A stretch of DNA of 11,322 bases from Bacteroidaceae bacterium (lineage in GTDB: Bacteria; Bacteroidota; Bacteroidia; Bacteroidales; Bacteroidaceae). The stretch covers positions 1-11,322 of the forward strand of contig JAFUNW010000181.1 in NCBI GenBank assembly GCA_017472905.1, in the 5' to 3' direction. Shown here piece after piece: positions 1 to 7,004 of the stretch; the first letter of the stretch is position 1, and each line of letters opens with the position of its first letter. The notes beneath the pieces are model-generated. The model was not told the origin of the DNA, did not search any database, and saw only the letters and a list, made by a program, of their open reading frames with translations. Made by a program: the position numbers and the translations under genes.

Positions 1-189
1 GCTACCACTCTGACTGATGGTAAATGTATTACTTTCTCTTCTAACAACATTCTGGAAGATAATACGGTAGATAATCCGAACAACATTCTTCCGAAAGAAA
101 CAAGTGTGAATATTGACGGTAAGGTCTTGGATACACAGATTGCACCTTATACGTTTGTAGTTTACAAGTTTAAAAAGAACGGAAAGTAA
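1..189 (+). CDS. C-terminal end of a carbohydrate-active enzyme, probably GH51 alpha-L-arabinofuranosidase (partial)
   Basis: Frame 1 is open from the first base and ends at TAA 187-189, giving the last 62 residues of a protein whose start lies outside the window. The tail ends with PYTFVVYKFKKNGK and contains the segment VNIDGKVLDTQIAPYTF. A final beta strand reading PYTF(V/A)VYKF is typical of the C-terminal beta-sandwich of bacterial GH51 alpha-L-arabinofuranosidases, which remove arabinose side chains from arabinan and arabinoxylan. The catalytic barrel is not in the window, so the family call rests on this short tail. Other glycoside hydrolases end in similar sandwich domains. The gene converges on the AAA+ gene at 327 and is followed by a hairpin terminator. 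Confidence 0.5.
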   Translation, partial: ATTLTDGKCITFSSNNILEDNTVDNPNNILPKETSVNIDGKVLDTQIAPYTFVVYKFKKNGK

Positions 190-239
190 TTTGTAAAAGG
201 AGTTATCGCAGGCACAGCCTGTTGAACCAATAAAAAATG

Positions 240-271
240 AAAGCGGCTTCGATAATGAATGGAGCCGCCTT
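240..271 (-). terminator. Hairpin terminator for the minus-strand gene series
   Basis: Bases 240-248 pair with 263-271 with one mismatch (core GCGGCT/AGCCGC). Read on the minus strand, the hairpin is followed closely by TCATTTTTTA (complement of 231-240). It lies just past the end of the AAA+ gene at 327, so it would stop transcripts of that gene. It sits beside a second, related hairpin that serves the other strand. Confidence 0.5.
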
Positions 272-283
272 CGACGACTGATG

Positions 284-322
284 AAGCCGCCTTCAATGAG
301 TAACGAAGGCGGCTTTATCTTT
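284..322 (+). terminator. Intrinsic terminator of the plus-strand glycosidase gene
   Basis: There is a perfect 11-bp stem, 284-294 (AAGCCGCCTTC) with 305-315 (GAAGGCGGCTT), and a 10-nt loop, followed by TATCTTTTTT. It lies 95 bases past the stop of the glycosidase fragment and just before the stop of the convergent AAA+ gene. An extra copy of the left arm at 263-273 could pair with the same right arm, so two alternative stems are possible. Confidence 0.8.
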
Positions 323-326
323 TTTG

Positions 327-1946
327 TTATTTGAAGCCGATTCTTCTTCCGTTGTTTTTCTTGGGTTGTTCCATTTCCGGAATGTCTTTTTCCTGGATGG
401 TGAAAAGATCTTCATCGTTTTCTTCGATACATCGGGTTGCATGTTTTAGATAAATGGACTCCAGACAATTGCAGACAAAGCGTGCGTTGCCGTATGAGGC
501 GTCTTTCTGTGCGCATATTTCTTCCAACATATAGCGTAATTTTTGCATGGCGGGAGCCGAGAGGGTGTATCTCTTTTGCTCAAGACGTGTTGTTGCAATC
601 TGCATGAGTTCTTCCGGTGAGAAATCCTCGAAATGGAAGATGTTTTGTTGTGGAAATCTGGATTTGATTCCCGGATTGGAAGTTATCAATTCGTTCATCG
701 GTTCTTCGTATCCGGCCAGAATGATGCAGATGTCTCTTTGTTTCTCATCAGCCAAAACATTCAGCAGTGTTTCTAATACATGAATGCCGGGGTCGCGAGT
801 ATCTTTGGGGGCCAAAGTGTAGGCTTCGTCAATGAAAAGAACTCCACCTGCAGCTTTTTCGAGAGCTTCTCGTGTGCGTTTTTCTTCGTCTCCATAATGT
901 TTCCCGATGAATAAGGAACGGTCGCAATATACCACATGTCCTTTGGATAGGTATCCCAATTGTTTAAGCAATGCTCCCCACTTTTTGGCAACAGTGGTTT
1001 TTCCTGTACCCGGATTTCCTTTGAATATGGCATGGGTCGATATTTTATGTATCGGGCAACCTAGATTTTCAAGTTTTCTGTTGAAGAGAGTCAGATTCTT
1101 GAAATCTCTTATTTTAGCTTTTACTTCAGCTAATCCGGTCATACCGTTGATTTCCTCCATTACGTTTTCTCCATTTTCTTCTGTATGTATTGCTGTTTCA
1201 ATCAGATTTTCTTCTTCCTCATCTTCGAAGGGAAGAAATGGGAAGTCTTCTGATAGGAAGTCGTTTGTGGTATCTGAATCTTCGTTTCCCGGTTCGTCAT
1301 CTTCTGATTCGTCCAACTCCTCTTCGAACGGTAATCTAAAGTCCTCTATAAAGTCATCGTCTCTTGTATTGTTGTAGTTGAATGTGTCGTATAGATAACA
1401 ATCCATTTGGATTGTGCTTGCTGATTTGAGCCTTTCTAAGATGGCTTGTGCTGCATCGTGTCCGTTATCTTTGTTGGGTAGATGTAGCTCTTTCAGATTG
1501 TTCAAATCGTAGAATACGGATGTGTTCATGTCTTTCCATATTTCAGTCATGTCTTCAGCGTTGATTAGATGGCAACCGGTAAGGTATAGTGCATGAATCT
1601 TTTGGAAATGGCTCTGTTGGTTGTTTTTTCGCGTCATGTTTATAAAAGACACAAAACGGATAGCTTCTGTTATGGAATATAGGGGAGAATCCTTGTGTGT
1701 TTTTTCTGAGAAATAGAGAGGCACTTCATCTCCGTAACATTCTTCGTCTGCCAACCAATCGCCATCACTTTCACTATCGATTTTGAGTAAAAGCAACTCC
1801 TCGTCAAGGGCTATGATATGGGTAATATGATCGATGTTATCGATGCTTCTGATAAAGCAATCTTTTTGGATCAGTGTCTCTATAAGTGGGAGGATAGAGC
1901 GGTTGTCTGCTCTTGCAATTTCTGAAATGAATGAATGGGTTTGCAT
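327..1946 (-). CDS. CbbX/SpoVK-type AAA+ ATPase with acidic N-terminal region
   Basis: A 539-residue ATPase. The C-terminal half (about 265-505) is an AAA+ module. It has Walker A GNPGTGKTT (310-318), a pore-loop-like FIGKHYGDE, Walker B VLFIDE (369-374), a SRFP arginine finger (R430) and a GNAR sensor-2 segment (R489). This pattern matches the CbbX/SpoVK family of protein remodellers, also seen in type VII EccA proteins; the substrate here is unknown. Residues 1-190 match nothing I recognise. Residues 195-260 are very rich in Asp and Glu and look disordered. The reading frame also offers an ATG at 2039, 5 bases after folK. I chose the ATG at 1946 because the extra 31 residues look non-coding and a promoter-like TAACTTTG lies inside them. 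It is the last gene of the minus-strand series. Confidence 0.85.
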   Translation of the reverse strand: MQTHSFISEIARADNRSILPLIETLIQKDCFIRSIDNIDHITHIIALDEELLLLKIDSESDGDWLADEECYGDEVPLYFSEKTHKDSPLYSITEAIRFVSFINMTRKNNQQSHFQKIHALYLTGCHLINAEDMTEIWKDMNTSVFYDLNNLKELHLPNKDNGHDAAQAILERLKSASTIQMDCYLYDTFNYNNTRDDDFIEDFRLPFEEELDESEDDEPGNEDSDTTNDFLSEDFPFLPFEDEEEENLIETAIHTEENGENVMEEINGMTGLAEVKAKIRDFKNLTLFNRKLENLGCPIHKISTHAIFKGNPGTGKTTVAKKWGALLKQLGYLSKGHVVYCDRSLFIGKHYGDEEKRTREALEKAAGGVLFIDEAYTLAPKDTRDPGIHVLETLLNVLADEKQRDICIILAGYEEPMNELITSNPGIKSRFPQQNIFHFEDFSPEELMQIATTRLEQKRYTLSAPAMQKLRYMLEEICAQKDASYGNARFVCNCLESIYLKHATRCIEENDEDLFTIQEKDIPEMEQPKKNNGRRIGFK

Positions 1947-1988
1947 AGTGTTTGTGCTTTTTATAGGTCCGACTTCTGATATTCGGCA

Positions 1989-1996
1989 CAAAGTTA
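1989..1996 (-). promoter_or_regulatory. Bacteroides-type -7 promoter element before the AAA+ gene
   Basis: The minus strand reads TAACTTTG here, matching the Bacteroides -7 consensus TAnnTTTG. It lies 42 bases upstream of the ATG at 1946. No TTTG is seen at the expected -33 distance. If used, the transcript would start downstream of the alternative ATG at 2039, which supports the shorter protein and suggests the ATPase can be expressed apart from the folK series. Confidence 0.4.
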
Positions 1997-2044
1997 CAAT
2001 GAAAATCAGTATGACTTTCCGCCATGCGATTCCATTCATTCCAT

Positions 2045-2479
2045 TTAAGGTTGAAAACGTTGAGCTATTTCCGGAGCGATTTCTTTGAGCGGAGTCATGA
2101 CGAAGTCGCGCAGGTGCATCAATGGGTGTGGAATGGTCAGTTCTGTAGTTTGCAATTGTATGTCATCGTATAGAAGGATGTCTATGTCAATGATGCGGTC
2201 ACAGTAGATGCCATTTGTGCTTTTGTGTGTACGTCCCATTTCTTTTTCTATGTTTTGGGTCAAAGTCAAGACTTTGAATGGTGATAGGGGCGTATCTATG
2301 CGGATGACACAATTTGCGAAAGAGTTTGGGGAGTTGAATCCCCAAGGATCGGATACGTAAAAAGCAGATTGAACTACAATCCGTCCAATCTGCTTCTCTA
2401 TGAGTTGTATGGCGGAACGAAGGTTTTCCTCTTTATTGCCCAGATTGCTTCCTAAGGAGAGAAATACATTGTGCGCCAT
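2045..2479 (-). CDS. folK: 2-amino-4-hydroxy-6-hydroxymethyldihydropteridine pyrophosphokinase (HPPK)
   Basis: HPPK transfers pyrophosphate from ATP to 6-hydroxymethyl-7,8-dihydropterin, the step before dihydropteroate synthase in folate synthesis. The 144-residue protein has the opening strand and pterin loop LSLGSNLGN (7-15) and the magnesium-binding motif DRIIDIDIL (94-102, Asp98 and Asp100). It also has the closing motif IPHPLMHLRDFVMTPLKEIA (116-135). Length is close to the usual 140-160 residues for a single-domain HPPK, with no fused FolB or FolP. It follows ybeY by 10 bases on the same strand, so it is probably co-transcribed. Placement near queA and truB is common in Bacteroidota. 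Confidence 0.96.
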   Translation of the reverse strand: MAHNVFLSLGSNLGNKEENLRSAIQLIEKQIGRIVVQSAFYVSDPWGFNSPNSFANCVIRIDTPLSPFKVLTLTQNIEKEMGRTHKSTNGIYCDRIIDIDILLYDDIQLQTTELTIPHPLMHLRDFVMTPLKEIAPEIAQRFQP

Positions 2480-2489
2480 ATTGATGCAT

Positions 2490-2915
2490 TTAAACTTTAG
2501 TTTTACTTAATTGCTTCAACGCTTTTTCCTCAGCGGCTTCCATGATTTCCCGTTCTCCCGGCTCTTTATCCGAGATACCGCACAAATGTAGAATGCCATG
2601 AATGATTACTCGATGAAGTTCTCGTTCGTATGCTTGCTCAAACTTCTCGGCATTGCTCTTTACAGTGTCCAGGCTGATGAAAATATCGCCGCCGATACGG
2701 TCTTTTTCTGTATAATCGAAGGTGATGATGTCCGTATAGTAATCATGCTGTAGGTATTCGCGGTTTACTTCCAATATTTTTTCATCGTTGCAGAAGATGT
2801 AAGCTATTTCGCCTACTTTCTTGCCATATTCGGCTGCAACATCTTTTATCCAGGAAGTGAGTATGCGTTTTTTGATGTCCGGCATTCGAGTGCCTTCTGT
2901 CTGATAGGTAATCAT
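2490..2915 (-). CDS. ybeY: Endoribonuclease YbeY (rRNA maturation, UPF0054)
   Basis: YbeY is a metal-dependent endoribonuclease that acts in 16S rRNA 3'-end maturation and ribosome quality control. The 141-residue protein has the family core, including DIITFDY (62-68), GGDIFIS (75-81) and the metal motif HGILHLCGISD (106-116). The canonical motif has three histidines. Here the first two are present (H106, H110) and the third position is Asp116, so metal would be held by two His and one Asp, or by a nearby residue. I believe this is a lineage trait in Bacteroidota and not damage, because the rest of the protein is intact. The gene starts 7 bases after queA and ends 10 bases before folK, consistent with an operon. 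Confidence 0.95.
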   Translation of the reverse strand: MITYQTEGTRMPDIKKRILTSWIKDVAAEYGKKVGEIAYIFCNDEKILEVNREYLQHDYYTDIITFDYTEKDRIGGDIFISLDTVKSNAEKFEQAYERELHRVIIHGILHLCGISDKEPGEREIMEAAEEKALKQLSKTKV

Positions 2916-2922
2916 ATTGTTG

Positions 2923-3978
2923 TTATTTGTTGATTACTAACATCGCATCTCCATAGGTACCGAAACGGTATCCTTCTTTCAATGCCATTTGATAAGCCTC
3001 CATAATAAGGTCGTATCCACCGAAAGCAGCAACCATCATCAAGAGGGTAGAGTAAGGAAGGTGGAAGTTTGAAACCATACTTGTCGGTACACTGAAGTCA
3101 TAAGGGGGGAAGATGAATTTGTTGGTCCATCCCTCAAACTCTTTCAGATTACCATCAGTTCCGGCTGCAGTTTCCAAAGCACGTAGGGTTGTTGTTCCGA
3201 TAGCGCAAACTTCATGACCACTTTTTTTAGCTTCATTTACACATAGACAGGCTTCACGCTCCACAAACATCTGTTCGCTGTCGGTTTTATGTTTGGTTAG
3301 GTCTTCTACATCTATATCGCGGAAATTACCCAATCCGGCGTGTAGGGTGATAAATGCCCGATCTATTCCTTTTATTTCCATTCGTTTCATCAATTCACGG
3401 CTGAAATGGAGCCCGGCTGTCGGGGCTGTAACGGCTCCTTCGTTGCGTGCAAAGATGGTTTGAAAACGCTCTGCATCATCTTCTTCCACCGGACGGTTGA
3501 TGAAGGTTGGCAAAGGTGGTTCTCCTAAGGCATATAGCGCTTGCTTGAATTCTTCGTGGGGACCATCGTAGAGGAATCGTAAAGTTCGTCCGCGAGAAGT
3601 AGTGTTATCAATTACTTCAGCAACCATAGAATCGTCTTCGCCAAAATAAAGTTTGTTTCCAATACGTATTTTACGGGCCGGATCTACCAAAACATCCCAC
3701 AAGCGGAACTCTTCATTGAGTTCGCGAAGAAGAAACACTTCAATGCGTGCTCCTGTCTTCTCCTTGTTTCCGTAAAGACGTGCGGGGAATACGCGTGTAT
3801 CGTTGAAGACGAAGACGTCTTTCTCTTCGAAATATTCCAAGATGTCTTTGAAAATACGATGTTCAATCGTTCCGTTTTTCTTATTAACTACCATCAAACG
3901 CGATTCATCGCGATGAGTAGCCGGATGCAGGGCTATTTGTTCTTCCGGGAGTTTGAATTTGAATTGTGATAGTTTCAT
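2923..3978 (-). CDS. queA: S-adenosylmethionine:tRNA ribosyltransferase-isomerase
   Basis: QueA moves the ribosyl part of S-adenosylmethionine onto 7-aminomethyl-7-deazaguanine at the wobble position of GU(N) tRNAs, forming epoxyqueuosine. The 351-residue protein shows the family motifs in order: RDESRLMV (23-30), NDTRVFPARL (59-68), GAVTAPTAGLHFS (181-193), FITLHAGLGNF and, near the end, SNFHLPYSTLLMMVAAF. Length is as expected. It lies between truB (28 bases upstream) and ybeY (7 bases downstream), all on one strand, making a small block of tRNA and rRNA processing genes. No other queuosine pathway gene is in the window. Confidence 0.97.
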   Translation of the reverse strand: MKLSQFKFKLPEEQIALHPATHRDESRLMVVNKKNGTIEHRIFKDILEYFEEKDVFVFNDTRVFPARLYGNKEKTGARIEVFLLRELNEEFRLWDVLVDPARKIRIGNKLYFGEDDSMVAEVIDNTTSRGRTLRFLYDGPHEEFKQALYALGEPPLPTFINRPVEEDDAERFQTIFARNEGAVTAPTAGLHFSRELMKRMEIKGIDRAFITLHAGLGNFRDIDVEDLTKHKTDSEQMFVEREACLCVNEAKKSGHEVCAIGTTTLRALETAAGTDGNLKEFEGWTNKFIFPPYDFSVPTSMVSNFHLPYSTLLMMVAAFGGYDLIMEAYQMALKEGYRFGTYGDAMLVINK

Positions 3979-4006
3979 ATCTTGTTTCTATTTGGTTTTC
4001 TGATTA

Positions 4007-4741
4007 TTAAAGTTTGGTAGGTTGTTCGTTTATCTCTTCTTCTCCGGTAATTTCCCGGCTGTCCAACCATTCCGGGAAAGACTCCAAGTCCAAGCAGTCT
4101 TTGAGGCAAACATTTCCGACTCGGGTGCGACAAAGAGCGGTCAAGTGTGCTCCGCTTTTCAACGCTTGTCCTATATCGCGGGCTAAAGCACGAATGTAAG
4201 TGCCTTTACTGCAAACAACCCGTATGGTAATCTCTTGTTGGTCGAGATTGCATGCCATCAATTCTATTTCGTCAATAACCAATGTCTTGGCTTTCAATGT
4301 AACTTCTTCTCCTTTTCGCGCCAGATCGTAAGCCCGTTTCCCATCGACTTTACATGCAGAGAATGCAGGGGGAACCTGCTCGATAGTCCCGACAAAAGAG
4401 CGCAAAGTATCCTCTATCATTTCGCGGGTAATGTGTTCTGTCGGATAGGTGGCATCGATTTCCTTTTCCAAATCGAAAGAAGGAGTTGTTGCTCCCAATT
4501 TCAAGGTTGCTACATATTCTTTTGTGTGATATTGAAATTCTTCGATGCGTTTGGTTGCTTTTCCCGTGCAAACAATCATGATACCGGTGGCCAAGGGGTC
4601 CAGAGTCCCGGCGTGTCCTACTTTCAGTTTCTTTACTTTCAGTTTACGACAGATGTGGTAGCGTACTCGTCCGACTACGGCAAACGAGGTCCATCCCAAT
4701 GGCTTGTTTAAGCATAAAACTTCTCCTTCCTTGAAATTCAT
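4007..4741 (-). CDS. truB: tRNA pseudouridine(55) synthase
   Basis: TruB makes pseudouridine 55 in the T-loop of tRNAs. The 244-residue protein opens with the N-terminal strand GEVLCLNKPLGWTS (6-19). The catalytic motif HAGTLDPLATG (43-53) contains the nucleophile Asp48. Further motifs are AFSACKVDGKRAYDLARKG and the RNA-contacting CSKGTYIRALARDIG. At 244 residues it is shorter than the E. coli enzyme, as in other Bacteroidota that lack a long C-terminal PUA domain. It starts 4 bases after uppP, which implies tight co-transcription and perhaps translational coupling. Confidence 0.97.
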   Translation of the reverse strand: MNFKEGEVLCLNKPLGWTSFAVVGRVRYHICRKLKVKKLKVGHAGTLDPLATGIMIVCTGKATKRIEEFQYHTKEYVATLKLGATTPSFDLEKEIDATYPTEHITREMIEDTLRSFVGTIEQVPPAFSACKVDGKRAYDLARKGEEVTLKAKTLVIDEIELMACNLDQQEITIRVVCSKGTYIRALARDIGQALKSGAHLTALCRTRVGNVCLKDCLDLESFPEWLDSREITGEEEINEQPTKL

Positions 4742-4745
4742 TTGC

Positions 4746-5591
4746 TTATCCGATTGTTAGGTTTTGGCCGGCAAGCAGCATGACCAGAATAATTCCGCCT
4801 ACAACGATGCGATACCAGCCGAAAGCCTTGAATCCATGTCTTGTTACGAAACTGATAAAGAATTTAATAGCCAAAAGAGCAACGATGAAAGCCACGATGT
4901 TTCCGATGACGAGTGTAGTCAGGTTGTTCATTATCAATTCCGTTCCTCCTTCGCTCAATAGTTTGTACATTTTGTACAGCGTAGCACCAAACATGGTGGG
5001 TACAGCCAAAAAGAAAGAGAACTCTGCTGCGGCTTTACGCGTCAGTCCTTGCGACATACCTCCTACAATTGTAGCCATCGAGCGCGATACTCCCGGAATC
5101 ATGGAGATACATTGGTATAATCCCACCATGAACGCACGCTTTCCCGTCAGTTTGGTCTGTTCGTTACCGGCTCCGAATATTTTGTCACAATAGAGCATGA
5201 AGATACCCCCTATTACCAGCATTACGGCTACGACTTCTACCCGTTCAAGCATGGCGTCTATGGCATCGCTGAAGAGCAAACCGAATACAGCGGCCGGAAT
5301 GAAAGCGATGAATAATTTCCAATAGAAATCGAATTTATGTAAAAAACGACCGATGGATGTGCTTCCTTGAGGAGGGGCCGAATGATTCAGTTGGAAAAAA
5401 CGTTTCCAATATAATATAACTACGGACAGAATGGCGCCGAACTGGATGATGAACGTAAATGCTTTTACGAATTCGGTACTTTCTACGCCCAACACGTGTT
5501 GCGCAATGATCATGTGTCCGGTAGAAGAGACCGGTAAGAACTCTGTCAGTCCCTCTACTATGGCAATAACGATTGTTTCAAATATACCCAT
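4746..5591 (-). CDS. uppP: Undecaprenyl-diphosphate phosphatase (BacA/UppP family)
   Basis: This integral membrane enzyme dephosphorylates undecaprenyl pyrophosphate to recycle the lipid carrier for peptidoglycan and surface glycans; extra copies give bacitracin resistance. The 281-residue protein has both family signatures: EGLTEFLPVSSTGH (13-26) and PGVSRSMAT (166-174, Arg170). It also has several hydrophobic helices, including 41-61, 93-108, 117-135, 226-248 and 260-276. The ATG at 5591 is preceded on the minus strand by AGGAA, a plausible ribosome binding site. It lies between the DUF3098 gene (49 bases upstream) and truB (4 bases downstream), the usual order in Bacteroidota. Confidence 0.97.
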   Translation of the reverse strand: MGIFETIVIAIVEGLTEFLPVSSTGHMIIAQHVLGVESTEFVKAFTFIIQFGAILSVVILYWKRFFQLNHSAPPQGSTSIGRFLHKFDFYWKLFIAFIPAAVFGLLFSDAIDAMLERVEVVAVMLVIGGIFMLYCDKIFGAGNEQTKLTGKRAFMVGLYQCISMIPGVSRSMATIVGGMSQGLTRKAAAEFSFFLAVPTMFGATLYKMYKLLSEGGTELIMNNLTTLVIGNIVAFIVALLAIKFFISFVTRHGFKAFGWYRIVVGGIILVMLLAGQNLTIG

Positions 5592-5640
5592 TTCCTATTT
5601 GGTTTTAAACGCCTGAACAAACGCATTCTTTTAAATACGA

Positions 5641-5880
5641 TTATTGTTTTTCCTTGTTTTTGGGCCGGTGCATGATGCCGTAAATCATAAAGATAAAGCC
5701 AAAGAAACAGATTGCCGGTGCTACTTTTATGCGGCGTACACTGAATATGTCCGGTTCAAAATATGTTTGACTGGAGCTTGGGCCGGTCATAAGGATGAAA
5801 CCGAGGATAACAATGGCCATTCCAATGGCCAGAAGGATAAAATTCTTTTTCTCAAAAGCAAAATTTCGGTTGTTACTCAT
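5641..5880 (-). CDS. Small two-helix membrane protein, DUF3098 family
   Basis: A 79-residue protein with two hydrophobic segments (about 13-32 and 53-70). Between them is the motif FSVRRIKVAP (46-55), a hallmark of DUF3098 proteins as I know them, and the C-terminus is basic. The function is unknown. The family occurs almost only in Bacteroidota and sits regularly between ftsX and uppP, as here, so a role in the cell envelope or division is a reasonable inference but not shown. The 174-base gap before it contains the tandem repeat at 5991-6050. Confidence 0.9.
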   Translation of the reverse strand: MSNNRNFAFEKKNFILLAIGMAIVILGFILMTGPSSSQTYFEPDIFSVRRIKVAPAICFFGFIFMIYGIMHRPKNKEKQ

Positions 5881-5990
5881 ATTTTTCTCAATCAGTATGT
5901 TATAGTTCGTTCTTTTTTAAAATTCAATAAGTTTCGCAAGCTCAATTTTCTCCATCTATCTCCCTTTTTTCGCTACGCTCAAGGAAACTT

Positions 5991-6050
5991 CTCCTTTTAT
6001 CTCCCTTTTATCTCCCTTTATCTCCCTTTTATCTCCTTTTATCTCCATAT
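5991..6050. repeat. Tandem repeat of a 10-11 bp unit (CTCCYTTTAT)
   Basis: Five consecutive units run from 5991 to 6042: CTCCTTTTAT, CTCCCTTTTAT, CTCCCTTTAT, CTCCCTTTTAT and CTCCTTTTAT. A partial CTCCATAT follows to 6050, and an outlying pair of related words lies at 5950-5970. On the transcribed (minus) strand each unit reads like ATAAAAGGGAG, a purine run resembling a ribosome binding site. The repeat starts 4 bases after the ftsX stop and ends about 110 bases before the DUF3098 start. Its copy number could vary by slippage. Confidence 0.85.
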
Positions 6051-6054
6051 TCTT

Positions 6055-6918
6055 CTATATATAATAAAGTGTTGCGGCTTTCATCTTCAGGTAACGGCTG
6101 CATGAAATGTAGGCGCACGTCAGCGTGATAAATAAGCCGCAAAGCAATACGCAGTGGGCGACAATGAGCATGGTATGCGGAGTAACGATATGAATCAACT
6201 CCGGCTCATAGTTTACCAATCCATAGGCCGCTGCGGTGAGTATTCCTCCTGCACAGATGCCCGATATCAGACCAATCCACAGGCTGCGTATCAGAAAAGG
6301 ACGGCGGATAAAACTCCAGTCGGCCCCAACCAATTTCATGGTGTGAATCAAGAACCGGTTGGCATAGATGGTCAATCGGATGGTATTGTTTATCAATGCA
6401 AATGAAATGACTGTCAACAGTGTTGCCAATGCGAACAAAATCAGACTTATTTTGCGCACATTTTCGTTTACTGCATCAATTAAGTCGCCCGGATAGGCCA
6501 CTTCCATGACTCCTCCCATCCCTTTTATTTCACGCTCTATTCGGGCAATGCTGTCCGAGTTTGCGTATTCGGCTTTCAGCTTGATTTCCACTGAGGCTGT
6601 GAACGGGTTGTGGCCGATGAAGTCTTCGGGATTTGTTCCCAACGCTTCGGTTTCTTCCCGTAGGGCATCTTCTTTTGAAATGTAGGCAAACGATTTTATA
6701 TAGGGCTTTTTCTCTAGTTGCTGTGTGAAACGCGTTGTTTTCTTTGGAGTCATGTCATCGCTCAGTAAGACTGAGAGGTTGATGTTTTCGCGTACATAAA
6801 CCGACAGATTGTCGGCCGACAACACCAAGAAGACTACCAATCCCAAGAGTAGCAACACTAATGTAGTGCTGACCGAAGAACTGATGAATTGAAAATCTAT
6901 GAGGGGTTTCTTCTTCAT
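6055..6918 (-). CDS. ftsX: Cell division protein FtsX (ABC transporter-like permease)
   Basis: FtsX pairs with the ATPase FtsE at the division septum and activates peptidoglycan hydrolases across the membrane. The 287-residue protein has the expected layout: a short cytoplasmic N-terminus and TM1 (about 18-35). A periplasmic domain (36-156) includes SVLLSDDMTPK and FTASVEIKLK. TM2 (157-176), TM3 (213-234) and TM4 (250-272) follow, with the cytoplasmic loop between TM2 and TM3 containing the conserved NTIRLTIYANRFLIHTMKLV. Length is normal for the family. ftsE is not adjacent, as is usual in Bacteroidota. It starts 86 bases after the methyltransferase with no clear promoter between, so the two are probably in one transcript. 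Confidence 0.93.
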   Translation of the reverse strand: MKKKPLIDFQFISSSVSTTLVLLLLGLVVFLVLSADNLSVYVRENINLSVLLSDDMTPKKTTRFTQQLEKKPYIKSFAYISKEDALREETEALGTNPEDFIGHNPFTASVEIKLKAEYANSDSIARIEREIKGMGGVMEVAYPGDLIDAVNENVRKISLILFALATLLTVISFALINNTIRLTIYANRFLIHTMKLVGADWSFIRRPFLIRSLWIGLISGICAGGILTAAAYGLVNYEPELIHIVTPHTMLIVAHCVLLCGLFITLTCAYISCSRYLKMKAATLYYI

Positions 6919-7004
6919 GGGAGTCTGACTTTCTTATAGCTGTTTTCTATTAGGGATACGTTTGCAATACTTTTGGGGAGAACCCCGATAGGGTGTAAAC
7001 ATTA

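Noticed and set aside
907..1377. 156-codon plus-strand open frame inside the AAA+ gene
   Set aside because: It is a shadow of the AAA+ coding strand; its serine-rich product mirrors the acidic codons of the real gene.
1947..2039. Extra 31 N-terminal residues of the AAA+ protein (start at 2039)
   Set aside because: The segment contains a promoter-like TAACTTTG and reads unlike coding sequence. It could still be used if translation couples to folK.
5991..6050. CRISPR array
   Set aside because: Units are only 10-11 bp, contiguous and without spacers; it is a simple tandem repeat.
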